This document shows, piece after piece, positions 1 to 8,336 of a stretch of DNA of 64,000 bases. The stretch is from Clostridium pasteurianum (GTDB lineage: Bacteria; Bacillota; Clostridia; Clostridiales; Clostridiaceae). How positions within the stretch are numbered: position 1 is the first letter of the stretch; each line of letters begins with the position of its first letter. Where the stretch lies: contig NZ_MCGV01000001.1 of assembly GCF_001705235.1 (NCBI RefSeq), positions 1,488,001-1,552,000 of the forward strand. The letters run 5' to 3'. The position numbers were made by a program, and so were the translations under genes. The notes below the pieces were generated by a model. The model searched no databases and had not been told where the DNA came from. It saw only the letters and a list, made by a program, of their open reading frames with translations.

Positions 1-246
1 TACTTTCATTACATACGAAAGTATTTCTGCTACTACATCATATAATTCATAAGGAATACTCGAACCAACATCTACATTAGTTAATAAATCTGTAAGTTCT
101 TTATTATATACAACAGGTACTTCATTTTCAGAAGCCTTTTCTACGATTTTATCCGCAATTTTACCCATACCTACCGCTGTTACAATTGGTGCCTCATAAC
201 CGACCTCATATTTTAAAGCGGCAGCTTTTTTCCTCTCCTTAGGCAC
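1..246 (-). CDS. FlhB C-terminal-like export-switch protein (partial)
   Basis: The C-terminal end is cut by the window edge; 82 codons are visible. The reading begins MPKERKKAAALKYEVGYEAP and continues through AVGMGKIADKIVEKASENEV, which matches the cytoplasmic substrate-switch domain of FlhB/YscU. There are no membrane segments, so it resembles the short stand-alone FlhB-like proteins of Firmicutes (B. subtilis YlqH type) rather than full FlhB. The NPTH autocleavage motif of true FlhB is not seen in the visible part. I chose GTG at 244-246 because GGGAG lies seven bases before it. It follows the FliK-like gene by 68 bases on the same strand, the same pairing as ylqG/ylqH, so a shared flagellar or export role is inferred. 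Confidence 0.8.
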   Translation of the reverse strand, partial: MPKERKKAAALKYEVGYEAPIVTAVGMGKIADKIVEKASENEVPVVYNKELTDLLTNVDVGSSIPYELYDVVAEILSYVMKV

Positions 247-314
247 AAAATCACTCCCAGTATCAAATTTTTTTACATATTGAGGTCTCTTTAAAAATGA
301 ACTTAATACAAAAT

Positions 315-2222
315 TTATACTCTAGTATCTATTTTAAAATACTTATTATCATTAAAAAAGTCTCTACACTCAACTAAATTAACTTCTTCGCTGTCATTTT
401 TTTTCTTCTGAACAGTCATATTTATATTATACCCCATCTCAGATATCTTTTTAACAATATCTATTTTGGCTCTATCTAAAGAACTTACCCACTCTTTATC
501 ACACTTAATATTAACATTCATATTGTTATTAAGCACTGCTATGTAGGCATCTACAACACCTATATTAATAGTCTTAACAGAAGTCACAATTTTTACATTT
601 TTACTATCAATTCTTTTACCTGATTTTCTGTCATCTTTTATTATAAGCTTACATTGATAATCTTGATTATTATTATTTACAGGAACATCCATATAATAAT
701 ATTCGCCGCTTATAGAATTAAACATTTTAAAATCATTCATATTATTTTTTAGCATTAAGGATATTTTCTGTTGAATATTTAAATCTTTATTATCACTAGG
801 AGTCAAAAGCTTATTTATAATATCCTTCATGTCATTTATTTTCAAATTTATTTGCTCTTTTACACTATCAGCAACTGTTTTAGGAACATCTTCATTTAAT
901 ATATTTTTATTAAGAACTCCATTTTGCTTTTCGCTATCAGCATTTTTAACCAAATTTTGTAAGTTTTCATCTTGAGCTTTTATCACAGCATCATCTAAAG
1001 CTATTTTACTCTCAGTATCTTTCACTTGCGATGTATCAACATTTTTATTGTCATTTATAAAATCCTTAAGTACAAAAGATAACCTCTCCTTGGAAATACC
1101 AGTTTGTTCAGAAATTTTATTTATAAGATTATTTATAGTTTGTTCTTTGGTATCATTTACTACACCTTTCCAGTTTTGTGCCACATACTTACTTATAATA
1201 TCATTAGTATTAACTTTTTGTCCTGACACTGTTACTTCACTTAAACCATTCCTATTTAAAACTTCTTTCATAGAATCCAGCATTTTAAGATTACTTTGAA
1301 GCTTATCTATATTCTCATCTTGTGACTTAAGTTTTACTCCACTTAAATCTTCTTCGCTCTCATTTTGAATTGCTTCATCATTATGCTTCTGTATTGCCTC
1401 TTTTATACCTATGCTAGAAGACATCTCACCCTTTAAATCAATATCAGCTATTTTACTATTAACATTATTACTATTAACATTATTTGATTTACTATTCTGT
1501 GGCAAATTTTTTTCTATTTCCTTTAACTCATCATAGATAGAACTATCACTTTTAAATAACTTTTTATAACTTTCAATGTTCTCTGGAGTTATATCAATAT
1601 TATTTTCCATGAGTGTAAACATATCTTCAGCAGTCATGCCTTTTAAGTTTTCTGCCAAGCTTTTCAAAGTATTTGTTATTTGTATACCCTCTTCACTATC
1701 TTGCGCTATATTCTTATTACTAAGATATTTTGCTATAAATTCATTAGTTTGTTCAGAATCACCAGATAGCTTTTCATTAAAGTCTACAATTGTCTCCATT
1801 TTTGATATATTTTCCTTTGTCAGAGGCATATTATACTTAATCATAAGCTTCAATACGTCTTCATCTACATCAGACTTACTTAATCCCAATTCTTTAATTA
1901 AATCACCAATAAAATCTTTGCTTTTAGCTGTATTATCACTAATAGTTTCTTCAGAAACAAATTTTATCTTAATTTGCCCATCTTCTAAACCTGTAACTAC
2001 AAACTTGGCAGGTTGTCCATTATTATCATTTATATCATTAGAATTCTCTACTCTAGCCTTAAAACTCCATCCATCAGAAGTTTTTAAAGTAACCTCACTT
2101 CCACCATCTTCTCCTGAAACTATTCTTGCTGAAAAAGTATCTCCTACATCAAAAGAAATCTTCTTAGATATCCCTGAACTTCCACTAGACGTATTACTAT
2201 TAACTTTAGATATGCCTGGCAT
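315..2222 (-). CDS. FliK-like flagellar hook-length control family protein
   Basis: A 635-residue, Ser/Asn/Asp/Lys-rich, low-complexity protein without signal peptide or membrane segments. Residues about 1-95 look like a small beta domain (FDVGDTFSARIV, SDGWSFKARV), the middle is a long helical linker, and the last 120 residues (IINIGVVDAYIAVLNNN-like strand region, then MGYNINMTVQKKK) resemble the FliK C-terminal Flg_hook fold. FliK measures hook length and triggers the FlhB specificity switch. The downstream FlhB-like gene supports this relationship. Sequence similarity in such proteins is weak, so the assignment leans on composition, the C-terminal pattern and context. The start has a good AGAGGTGA ribosome binding site eight bases upstream. 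It could be an orphan B. subtilis YlqG-type protein with no direct hook role. Confidence 0.6.
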   Translation of the reverse strand: MPGISKVNSNTSSGSSGISKKISFDVGDTFSARIVSGEDGGSEVTLKTSDGWSFKARVENSNDINDNNGQPAKFVVTGLEDGQIKIKFVSEETISDNTAKSKDFIGDLIKELGLSKSDVDEDVLKLMIKYNMPLTKENISKMETIVDFNEKLSGDSEQTNEFIAKYLSNKNIAQDSEEGIQITNTLKSLAENLKGMTAEDMFTLMENNIDITPENIESYKKLFKSDSSIYDELKEIEKNLPQNSKSNNVNSNNVNSKIADIDLKGEMSSSIGIKEAIQKHNDEAIQNESEEDLSGVKLKSQDENIDKLQSNLKMLDSMKEVLNRNGLSEVTVSGQKVNTNDIISKYVAQNWKGVVNDTKEQTINNLINKISEQTGISKERLSFVLKDFINDNKNVDTSQVKDTESKIALDDAVIKAQDENLQNLVKNADSEKQNGVLNKNILNEDVPKTVADSVKEQINLKINDMKDIINKLLTPSDNKDLNIQQKISLMLKNNMNDFKMFNSISGEYYYMDVPVNNNNQDYQCKLIIKDDRKSGKRIDSKNVKIVTSVKTINIGVVDAYIAVLNNNMNVNIKCDKEWVSSLDRAKIDIVKKISEMGYNINMTVQKKKNDSEEVNLVECRDFFNDNKYFKIDTRV

Positions 2223-2509
2223 AACTTATCACCTCTACAAATTTCATCATATAATCTTATTATCGGTTATATTTAAGCCTTTCTGAATAAATTTAACATA
2301 TTATTATAGCCCTAAATCTTTTATGTACTACATTTATATACTATATGGAAACCAGTTCAACTACCAAGTTATACATGTACCATAACAATTTTATACTAGG
2401 TTTTAATACATATATAACTTAAATTTATCCTTGGTTTTCCATGAATAACACAAAAGATCTGGGGCTTTATTTTCTTCTAATTAATGTAGAGACTAACCTT
2501 ACAATAATT

Positions 2510-3730
2510 TTACTCTATTACAATTTTATAATACTTTTTCTTTCCCCTTCTTATAAGAGCAAATCCCTTTTCAAAGTCATCCTTTTTCATTTGATATTTG
2601 AAATCATCAACCTTTTCATCATTCAAATTTATGCCTCCCTGCTGCACTAGTCTTCTTCCCTCACCTTTTGAAGGTATTATTTTTGTATAGACTAATACAT
2701 CAAGTATTGAAGCTGAAACCATACCCTCAGGTATTGAAACTGTAGGGACATTATCCATATTCTGTCCAGCACCAAAAAGAGCTTTCGAAGAATTCAACGC
2801 TTTATTTGCTTCTTCTTCGCCATGTACAAGCTTTGTAACTTCATAAGCCAAGATTTCCTTAGCTTTATTTATCTCTTGATCCTTTAATGCTCCAAGTCTT
2901 CTTACTTCATCCATTGGTAAGAACGTAAGCATTGCAAGACACTTCTCAACATCTGCATCACTAACATTTCTCCAATATTGAAAGAAGTCATATGGAGAAG
3001 TTTTTTTAGGATCTAGCCATACAGCACCTTTTTCTGTCTTACCCATTTTCTTTCCTTCACTGTTTGTTAAAAGGGCACTTGTCATTGCATAGGCTTTTTT
3101 ATTTGATTTTCTTCTTACAAGTTCTACACCAGCTATCATATTAGACCACTGGTCATCTCCACCAAGTTCCATTTTACAATCATACATCTGATTTAATTTA
3201 TAAAAATCAAATCCCTGCATAAGCATATAATTAAACTCAAGGAAAGATAAGCCTTTTTCCATTCTCTGCTTAAAGCACTCTGCTGTAAGCATCTTATTTA
3301 CTGTAAAATGAACACCTACATCTCTTAAAAATTCTATGTAATTTTGATTCATAAGCCAATCTGCATTATTTGCGATTATTGCTTTATCATCACTAAAATC
3401 AATAAATCTAGACATCTGCTTTTTAAGACATTCTACATTATGATCAATTTGTTCTCTTGTAAGCATTTTTCTCATATCTGTTTTTCCTGTAGGATCACCA
3501 ACCATAGCTGTTCCTCCACCTATAAGCACAATAGGTCTATGACCTGCTCTCTGCATATGTGCCATAAGCATAAGTGCTATAAAATGTCCTACATGCAAAC
3601 TATCACCAGTAGGATCAAATCCTATATAAAAAGTTATCTTTTCCTTTTCAAGCAGTTCTCTTATTTCTTCCTCATGCGTAAATTGTTTGGCGTATCCACG
3701 CTCTATTAACTCATCTAAAACATTTGCCAT
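2510..3730 (-). CDS. tyrS: Tyrosyl-tRNA synthetase
   Basis: 406 residues, normal for class I TyrRS. It charges tRNA-Tyr with tyrosine in the cytoplasm. The HIGH-type motif appears in [17 protein letters not shown], the tRNA/tyrosine-binding region has [20 protein letters not shown], and the KMSKS loop is KMGKTEKGA. An S4 RNA-binding domain closes the protein ([20 protein letters not shown]). KMGKT and the sequence around [17 protein letters not shown] fit the TyrZ-like subgroup better than B. subtilis TyrS; this is a judgement by eye. I start at MANVLDEL because AAGGAGG lies just upstream, rather than at an earlier in-frame ATG inside the preceding gene. It follows a diguanylate cyclase gene by 31 bases with no terminator between, so co-transcription is likely. 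No T-box is visible in front of either gene, which is unusual for a clostridial tyrS. Confidence 0.97.
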   Translation of the reverse strand: MANVLDELIERGYAKQFTHEEEIRELLEKEKITFYIGFDPTGDSLHVGHFIALMLMAHMQRAGHRPIVLIGGGTAMVGDPTGKTDMRKMLTREQIDHNVECLKKQMSRFIDFSDDKAIIANNADWLMNQNYIEFLRDVGVHFTVNKMLTAECFKQRMEKGLSFLEFNYMLMQGFDFYKLNQMYDCKMELGGDDQWSNMIAGVELVRRKSNKKAYAMTSALLTNSEGKKMGKTEKGAVWLDPKKTSPYDFFQYWRNVSDADVEKCLAMLTFLPMDEVRRLGALKDQEINKAKEILAYEVTKLVHGEEEANKALNSSKALFGAGQNMDNVPTVSIPEGMVSASILDVLVYTKIIPSKGEGRRLVQQGGINLNDEKVDDFKYQMKKDDFEKGFALIRRGKKKYYKIVIE

Positions 3731-3761
3731 TAAATGTTCCTCCTTAAAATGTCTTTTTATT

Positions 3762-4850
3762 TTATATTGACGAAACCACTTTGTTTCTGCCACTGTTCTT
3801 CGCTTCGTAAAGCATAGCATCAGCAACACTTAAAACTTTCTGCACCGTATCTCCATCTTTAGGATAATAACTTATACCAAAACTTGCCGTAACCTTTTTT
3901 TCAATACCACCATAATTTACTGAATTATTACTAAGCTTATATCTTATTTCATCAACTATGTCAAATACCTCATTATGATTCTCAACATCATCAAGATAAA
4001 TTACTATTTCCTCTCCCCCATATCTTGCAATTTCATCTTTACCATCAATATTTTGAGATAGAACTCTAGCCGTTTCAATTAAAACTTTATCACCAAATTG
4101 GTGACCATAAGAATCATTAAAATTCTTAAAATAATCTATGTCCACCATAACCATAGCAAAACTTTTATTAGGGTTCCTTTTAACTTTATCTTCTATAATA
4201 TCAAAGAAATGTTTTCTATTATAAATTCCAACTAAAAGAGGATCTTTTATAGAAGATTCTTTAACCTTTTTATAAAGAACATTATTCTCAATAGCAATAG
4301 CTATTTGATTTGCTATTGCCGATATAAATTTTATATGGCCATTAACAAAAAAATCATAAAGTGTATGTTCAACTATGATATATCCCTTAAATTTGTCACT
4401 TAAAGTTATTGGAACACCTATAATTGAATGCACCTTTAATTTTTTTTCGAATTCTTCAAACATAGGCTTTTTACTGTTAATTATAACAGGTTTCTTATTA
4501 CTAAATGTTGAAAAAACTTCATTTTGTATAATATCATAATTATCCATTACATTTGAAGCTTTTACAATCAGTTTTCCATTTTCCCCAAGTAAGTATATTG
4601 TAGAATATGTGGCTCCAAGTATTCCTATAATCATATCATTTATCATAGGTATTAAATTATCATCACTTATATTAGAATTTATATAATTACTTACTTCAAT
4701 AACATTTGTCAAAATATCTAACTTTTTTTCAAGTTCAGTATTTTTTCCATTCATGCGCTGAATCTGAGCTTCTGCAAAATTTTGATACGTACTAAATTCG
4801 TTTTTTAACCTTTTATACTTATCATATAAATCACTATAATTATTATCCAT
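3762..4850 (-). CDS. GAF-GGDEF diguanylate cyclase
   Basis: 362 residues and soluble. An N-terminal coiled coil (about 1-40, [20 protein letters not shown]) is followed by a GAF-like sensor domain (about 45-190) and a GGDEF domain (about 200-362). The active-site loop reads [14 protein letters not shown], a functional GGEEI variant, and the metal-binding [18 protein letters not shown] segment is intact. It should make cyclic di-GMP from two GTP. The inhibitory RxxD site five residues before GGEEI is absent (DGKD there), so product feedback through that site is not expected. It is transcribed just ahead of tyrS with a 31-base gap. The sensed ligand is unknown. No membrane segment is seen, unlike the second cyclase at 21.6-23.2 kb. 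Confidence 0.9.
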   Translation of the reverse strand: MDNNYSDLYDKYKRLKNEFSTYQNFAEAQIQRMNGKNTELEKKLDILTNVIEVSNYINSNISDDNLIPMINDMIIGILGATYSTIYLLGENGKLIVKASNVMDNYDIIQNEVFSTFSNKKPVIINSKKPMFEEFEKKLKVHSIIGVPITLSDKFKGYIIVEHTLYDFFVNGHIKFISAIANQIAIAIENNVLYKKVKESSIKDPLLVGIYNRKHFFDIIEDKVKRNPNKSFAMVMVDIDYFKNFNDSYGHQFGDKVLIETARVLSQNIDGKDEIARYGGEEIVIYLDDVENHNEVFDIVDEIRYKLSNNSVNYGGIEKKVTASFGISYYPKDGDTVQKVLSVADAMLYEAKNSGRNKVVSSI

Positions 4851-5002
4851 ACATACCCACTTTTCCTATAAATTAAAACCTTATTTTTAGCTATATCTTT
4901 ATAATTATTATATAATTATATTCCCATTTTGGCTACAATAATTTCTACAAATCACCAAAATTATATACGATTACATCAGCATTATACAAGAAATATTTAT
5001 AT

Positions 5003-5139
5003 TGTTTTTTTCACCATTTATGCTATAATTACATATAGAGTGTAAGCTCAATATTTTATAAATTAGGTTAATTATCAAGGTCTTGTTTACTCCTCAGGCA
5101 TAGGAGATAAAACTTTATCCAAGATAAATTAGTCCTATG
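5003..5139 (+). promoter_or_regulatory. Promoter and leader of the zinc-ribbon gene
   Basis: An extended -10 box TGCTATAAT (TATAAT at 5024-5029) is preceded by TTGTTT at 5003-5008 with a short 15-base spacer. The leader runs about 120 bases and contains the complementary segments CATAGGA (5099-5105) and TCCTATG (5133-5139), which could fold just before the AAGGAGG ribosome binding site. A regulatory role for the hairpin is inference. Confidence 0.5.
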
Positions 5140-5157
5140 TTTAAGGAGGTTTTTATC

Positions 5158-5328
5158 GTGCCAGATAAAACTATAGTATGTAAAGATTGTGGAAAAGAAT
5201 TCGTATTTACTGAGGGTGAACAGGCTTTCTATAAAGAAAAAGGATTTGAAAACGATCCTGTAAGATGTCCTGAATGCAGAAAAGCTAGAAAAGCAAAGAG
5301 AAATAACTTTCACAAAGATTTTAGGTAG
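5158..5328 (+). CDS. Small zinc-ribbon protein
   Basis: A 56-residue protein with two CxxC knuckles, CKDCGKEF and CPECRKARKAK, and a basic C-terminus. This matches the small bacterial probable-zinc-ribbon family (zf-trcl type), widespread in clostridia. The role is not established; a nucleic acid or ribosome contact is a guess from the basic tail. I start at GTG 5158 (MPDKTIVCKDCG) because TTAAGGAGGT sits eight bases upstream; the ATG at 5137 would place this ribosome binding site inside the coding region. It stands alone, with its own promoter and terminator. Confidence 0.85.
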   Translation: MPDKTIVCKDCGKEFVFTEGEQAFYKEKGFENDPVRCPECRKARKAKRNNFHKDFR

Positions 5329-5335
5329 AAATTAA

Positions 5336-5360
5336 AGAGAGGATTTAGCCTCTCTTTTAT
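5336..5360 (+). terminator. Intrinsic terminator of the zinc-ribbon gene
   Basis: AGAGAGG and CCTCTCT form a seven-pair stem with a six-base loop, followed by TTTTATTAT, eight bases after the stop codon. Confidence 0.85.
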
Positions 5361-5409
5361 TATATAATACTTTTCTAAAAATTAGAAGGAAAATAATTCC
5401 ATGATACTT

Positions 5410-5967
5410 TTATCTTATAACATTTGCTTTTTTTAATATTTTACTTATAGGTAAAGCTATAATAATCCCAACAACTACTTGAGCTACATCTGGTGCTATA
5501 TGTGTTGCTTGAAGAATAAAACATTGATTCCATGGAAATTTCATAAGATAATGATCCAAAAAAGCTCCTGAAAAATAGTAAGCTCCAATCATCCATATTC
5601 CGCCAAGAATGCATCCAACTAAATTAATAATTATATTATTTCCGTTATAATTTTTTTTGTAAGCTATTGATGCTGCTATATAAGCCATAATTCCTTTTAT
5701 TACAAATGTAAAAGGTGTCCACATGGGTGCAGTAGAAAGAATATCAAATAGACTCATTCCTATTGCAGAAGCAAAAAAAGCATTACGCCTTGAAAGTATA
5801 ATGGCTGCTATAAATACCATGCTATCTCCAACATGTACAACTCCTTTATATCCTAATCCAACAGGTATTCCTGTTAACTTGGTAGCTGCAAAAATCACTG
5901 CTGCCATAAGTGCTATCTGCACTATATCTTTAACATCATATTTAGTTTTTATTGAATTTCCCTCCAT
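5410..5967 (-). CDS. ECF transporter S component (substrate unknown)
   Basis: 185 residues with about five to six hydrophobic segments. The start (VQIALMAAVIFAATKLTGIP) and GYKGVVHVGDSMVFIAAIIL, then FVIKGIMAYIAASIAY, follow the pattern of the ECF_RibU/DUF1393-type S component family, where a small membrane protein binds a vitamin and docks with a shared EcfAAT energising module. No EcfA or EcfT gene is in the window, so it would use a module encoded elsewhere (group II type). No riboswitch was seen upstream, so the vitamin cannot be inferred. The ribosome binding site is AGGAGG about eight bases before the ATG. It could also be described as a general DUF1393 membrane protein. Confidence 0.75.
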   Translation of the reverse strand: MEGNSIKTKYDVKDIVQIALMAAVIFAATKLTGIPVGLGYKGVVHVGDSMVFIAAIILSRRNAFFASAIGMSLFDILSTAPMWTPFTFVIKGIMAYIAASIAYKKNYNGNNIIINLVGCILGGIWMIGAYYFSGAFLDHYLMKFPWNQCFILQATHIAPDVAQVVVGIIIALPISKILKKANVIR

Positions 5968-6030
5968 ATAAATAAATCCTCCTAGAAATTATATTTTACT
6001 AATATGCGCATAAAAGCTTCTTTAAATTAA

Positions 6031-6058
6031 ATTATATATAATAGTATATTTTATGCAA
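6031..6058 (-). promoter_or_regulatory. Promoter of the ECF S component gene
   Basis: On the minus strand TTGCAT (6053-6058) and TATAAT (6031-6036) are separated by 16 bases, about 65 bases before the start codon. Confidence 0.5.
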
Positions 6059-6174
6059 ATGTATCCATACAATTTAAGAATAATTTTATTTATATATCAA
6101 ATACTATTTAGTGAAACATCTCAAAATCCAAAACATATTAAAATTTTTTCTACTATAATTGGGGGCTGATTTAT

Positions 6175-6330
6175 ATGAATTTTTTAAGATGGTTATGTGG
6201 ATTATTCATTCTCATCCTTCTATCAATGGTAATTTTCAAAACCGGCTTAACTGGAATAAACTTTCTAATAGGATTATCAACTTTCATTTTTGCCTTTGAT
6301 ATAATTTCAAATAGAATAAAAATTTTTTAA
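6175..6330 (+). CDS. Small hydrophobic protein, 51 residues
   Basis: The reading begins MNFLRWLCGLFILILLSMVI and contains two hydrophobic stretches, about residues 6-22 and 27-45, ending with a basic tail. GGGGGCTGAT lies just before the ATG and a terminator-like hairpin follows, so translation is plausible. I do not recognise a family. It is probably a lineage-specific small membrane protein. Confidence 0.5.
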   Translation: MNFLRWLCGLFILILLSMVIFKTGLTGINFLIGLSTFIFAFDIISNRIKIF

Positions 6331-6355
6331 ACAATCCATAATTTTATTTTTTCAT

Positions 6356-6384
6356 TAGCTGCCCTGTAATCGGGTAGCTTTTGC
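6356..6384 (+). terminator. Terminator-like hairpin after the small membrane protein gene
   Basis: AGCTGCCC and GGGTAGCT pair around a seven-base loop, with one G-T pair, followed by TTTTGCTTTC. Confidence 0.65.
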
Positions 6385-6563
6385 TTTCTATTTACCTTTC
6401 TTTTTCACAAATTATATAGACATAATACCCCCATAAATACTTATCAGTTTTCTTTTAATGCATAATCTGATTTTTGAGCATACTTTATCCATCATTTAAT
6501 TAATTTACATTTAATCTTATAAACAAAATATGTTATAATAAGACTTATTATGGAGGTAGTTAA

Positions 6564-7526
6564 ATGAAACAATTCAGCATAAAAACGTTACAACCTTATT
6601 TTAAAAAATTTATTGATTTTCTCAATAACTTTTATCCATTTATAATTGGAATAGGTCTTTTAGTCTATCGTTACCATACGTATATCGGCGCAAGTTCTCC
6701 TGGGTACAAGCTTACGTTACTTATATATCCTTTTATATTCCTAACAGCTTTTAAGGATATGAGAAAAGATGTTCGATGGATTACATTTATACTTTTAAGT
6801 ATACCATTTTTAGGATTTTTAGCTTGTTTAAACAAGTACGGTTATTCTTTTTGGGGGAGTGTATTAAGATTTGAAACAAAGGCAAAAATAGTAATCAATC
6901 TAAATCCTTTATTTGCTAGTATACCGTTTAATGATGCTTCTTTCGCAAGAATATATCAGAGCGATAATTTAACCTGGTTCTTACGTCTCGTATATAATAA
7001 TGGCTTTGTACTGCCACCTTTAATATGCGTTTATCGTTCTGCAATATGTAAGGATTTTAAAAAGATGTTAAAATATATATGTAGTGCTCACGTATTTCAA
7101 ATATTTTTAATAAGTCCTTTTTATGCTATTTTTCATCTTCAAGAAGTATGGTTTGTTTCAGGACATCCTGATAGGCTTCTTAGACATCTTACTTATAACC
7201 AAGCATATGGTTGGACATTAAATTGCTTCCCATCTATGCATACATCTATAGCTTTTGCAGCCTTTTTGCTAATTCTTAGAGAGAAAAATAAAATCTTTAA
7301 GGTTGTATGGGGATTTTTCTGTCTAAGCGTAATTTTCTCAACAATGTACCTTGAGATACACTGGACACTAGATGTTATTGGAGGATTAATTTTAGCTTAC
7401 TGCACTGTAAAATTAACTGACTTTGTATTTGCTAAACTCCAACCAAAATTTCAATCTTTAATAAATAAGTACTATTACGTAAACTCACATGAAGTAGTAT
7501 CAAATGGAAATTCAGTTTCTATATAA
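6564..7526 (+). CDS. PAP2-superfamily membrane protein
   Basis: 320 residues with about six membrane segments. The PAP2 core is present as FPSMHTSIAFAAF (about residue 220) and EIHWTLDVIGGLILAY (about 257), which carry the two conserved histidines and the aspartate of the phosphatase/phosphotransferase site. The spacing and the absence of a clear KxxxxxxRP first motif put it in the inositolphosphotransferase-like (Aur1/Ipt1) branch rather than simple lipid phosphatases. It probably acts on a phospholipid or prenyl phosphate at the membrane, but the substrate is unknown. The ribosome binding site is TGGAGGTAGTTAA before the ATG. It is a single-gene unit with a strong terminator. Confidence 0.8.
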   Translation: MKQFSIKTLQPYFKKFIDFLNNFYPFIIGIGLLVYRYHTYIGASSPGYKLTLLIYPFIFLTAFKDMRKDVRWITFILLSIPFLGFLACLNKYGYSFWGSVLRFETKAKIVINLNPLFASIPFNDASFARIYQSDNLTWFLRLVYNNGFVLPPLICVYRSAICKDFKKMLKYICSAHVFQIFLISPFYAIFHLQEVWFVSGHPDRLLRHLTYNQAYGWTLNCFPSMHTSIAFAAFLLILREKNKIFKVVWGFFCLSVIFSTMYLEIHWTLDVIGGLILAYCTVKLTDFVFAKLQPKFQSLINKYYYVNSHEVVSNGNSVSI

Positions 7527-7555
7527 AGAATATTGATATAACTCTATGTTATTAA

Positions 7556-7603
7556 AAAATCCCCTATAAGGCACTTTAATTTATAACCTTATAGGGGATT
7601 TCA
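7556..7603 (+). terminator. Strong hairpin terminator
   Basis: AAATCCCCTATAAGG and CCTTATAGGGGATTT form a 15-pair stem. The A-run before and T-run after allow it to work on both strands, but only the plus strand has a gene feeding it. Confidence 0.85.
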
Positions 7604-7651
7604 AGTCACTACCACATTAGAAATTAAGAACAAAGGATGGGAGATACAGTT

Positions 7652-8293
7652 ATGATAAAAGCATTTATATTTGATATGGATGGTGTACTTATAGATAGTG
7701 AACCATTGCACTTACAATTTTCGCAAGAACTTTTTAAAGAACTCCAAATACAAATGAGCATTGAAGACTATAGTAAGTTTGTAGGAACTACCTCTAAATA
7801 TATGTGGGGTGTTATAAAAGATAGATATTCTCTAAAGAACACTGTGGATGAGCTAATAAAAATGGAGCGAGAAGGTTTCTTTAAATATTTATCCTCAGTA
7901 GACATAGAACCTATAGACTATATACCTGAGCTCTTAAACAAACTAAATGAAAATAATTTCAAAACTGCAGTAGCTTCATCTTCACCTATAAATGTTATAG
8001 AGTTTATAATAAAAAGCTTTAAACTAGAAACTTATTTTAATGAGCTTGTTACTGGGGATTATGTTAGTAAAAGCAAACCAAATCCTGATGTTTTCTTATA
8101 TGCTGCTAAAAAACTTAATGTTTTACCTGAAGAATGTGTTGTCATTGAAGACTCACATAATGGCGTTCTCGCAGCTAAAAATGCTGGGATGAAATGCATA
8201 GGATTTAAAAATCCACATTCAGGTAAACAAGATTTATCAAAAGCAGATATGCTAATAAGTTCCTTTCGCGAAATAGATATATTCAATCTATAA
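7652..8293 (+). CDS. HAD hydrolase, beta-phosphoglucomutase/phosphatase-like
   Basis: 213 residues. HAD motif I is FDMDGVLIDSEPLH with the nucleophile Asp and the acid/base Asp. Motif II lies in VASSSP, the lysine of motif III in SKPNPDVF, and motif IV in VVIEDSHNGVLAAKNAGM. The cap inserted after motif I marks subfamily IA with a helical cap, as in beta-phosphoglucomutase and small sugar-phosphate phosphatases. The substrate cannot be told from sequence. I start at the ATG at 7652 because GGGAG lies eight bases before it; the upstream ATG at 7637 has no good ribosome binding site. Confidence 0.88.
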   Translation: MIKAFIFDMDGVLIDSEPLHLQFSQELFKELQIQMSIEDYSKFVGTTSKYMWGVIKDRYSLKNTVDELIKMEREGFFKYLSSVDIEPIDYIPELLNKLNENNFKTAVASSSPINVIEFIIKSFKLETYFNELVTGDYVSKSKPNPDVFLYAAKKLNVLPEECVVIEDSHNGVLAAKNAGMKCIGFKNPHSGKQDLSKADMLISSFREIDIFNL

Positions 8294-8336
8294 AATAAGT
8301 GGCTACTGCATTAATACAGTAGCCACTTATTTTTAT
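8294..8336. terminator. Bidirectional terminator between HAD gene and prfC
   Basis: AAATAAGTGGCTACTG and CAGTAGCCACTTATTT form a 16-pair stem with A- and T-runs on either side. It serves the convergent HAD and prfC genes; the prfC stop codon lies inside its T-run. Confidence 0.9.

Noticed and set aside
2441-2650. Plus-strand 69-residue ORF opposite the tyrS end
   Set aside because: It overlaps the 3' end of tyrS in antisense, with no ribosome binding site and hydrophobic low-complexity content.
5068-5313. Minus-strand 81-residue ORF opposite the zinc-ribbon gene
   Set aside because: The plus-strand frame has a ribosome binding site, promoter and terminator and a known zinc-ribbon pattern; the antisense frame has none.
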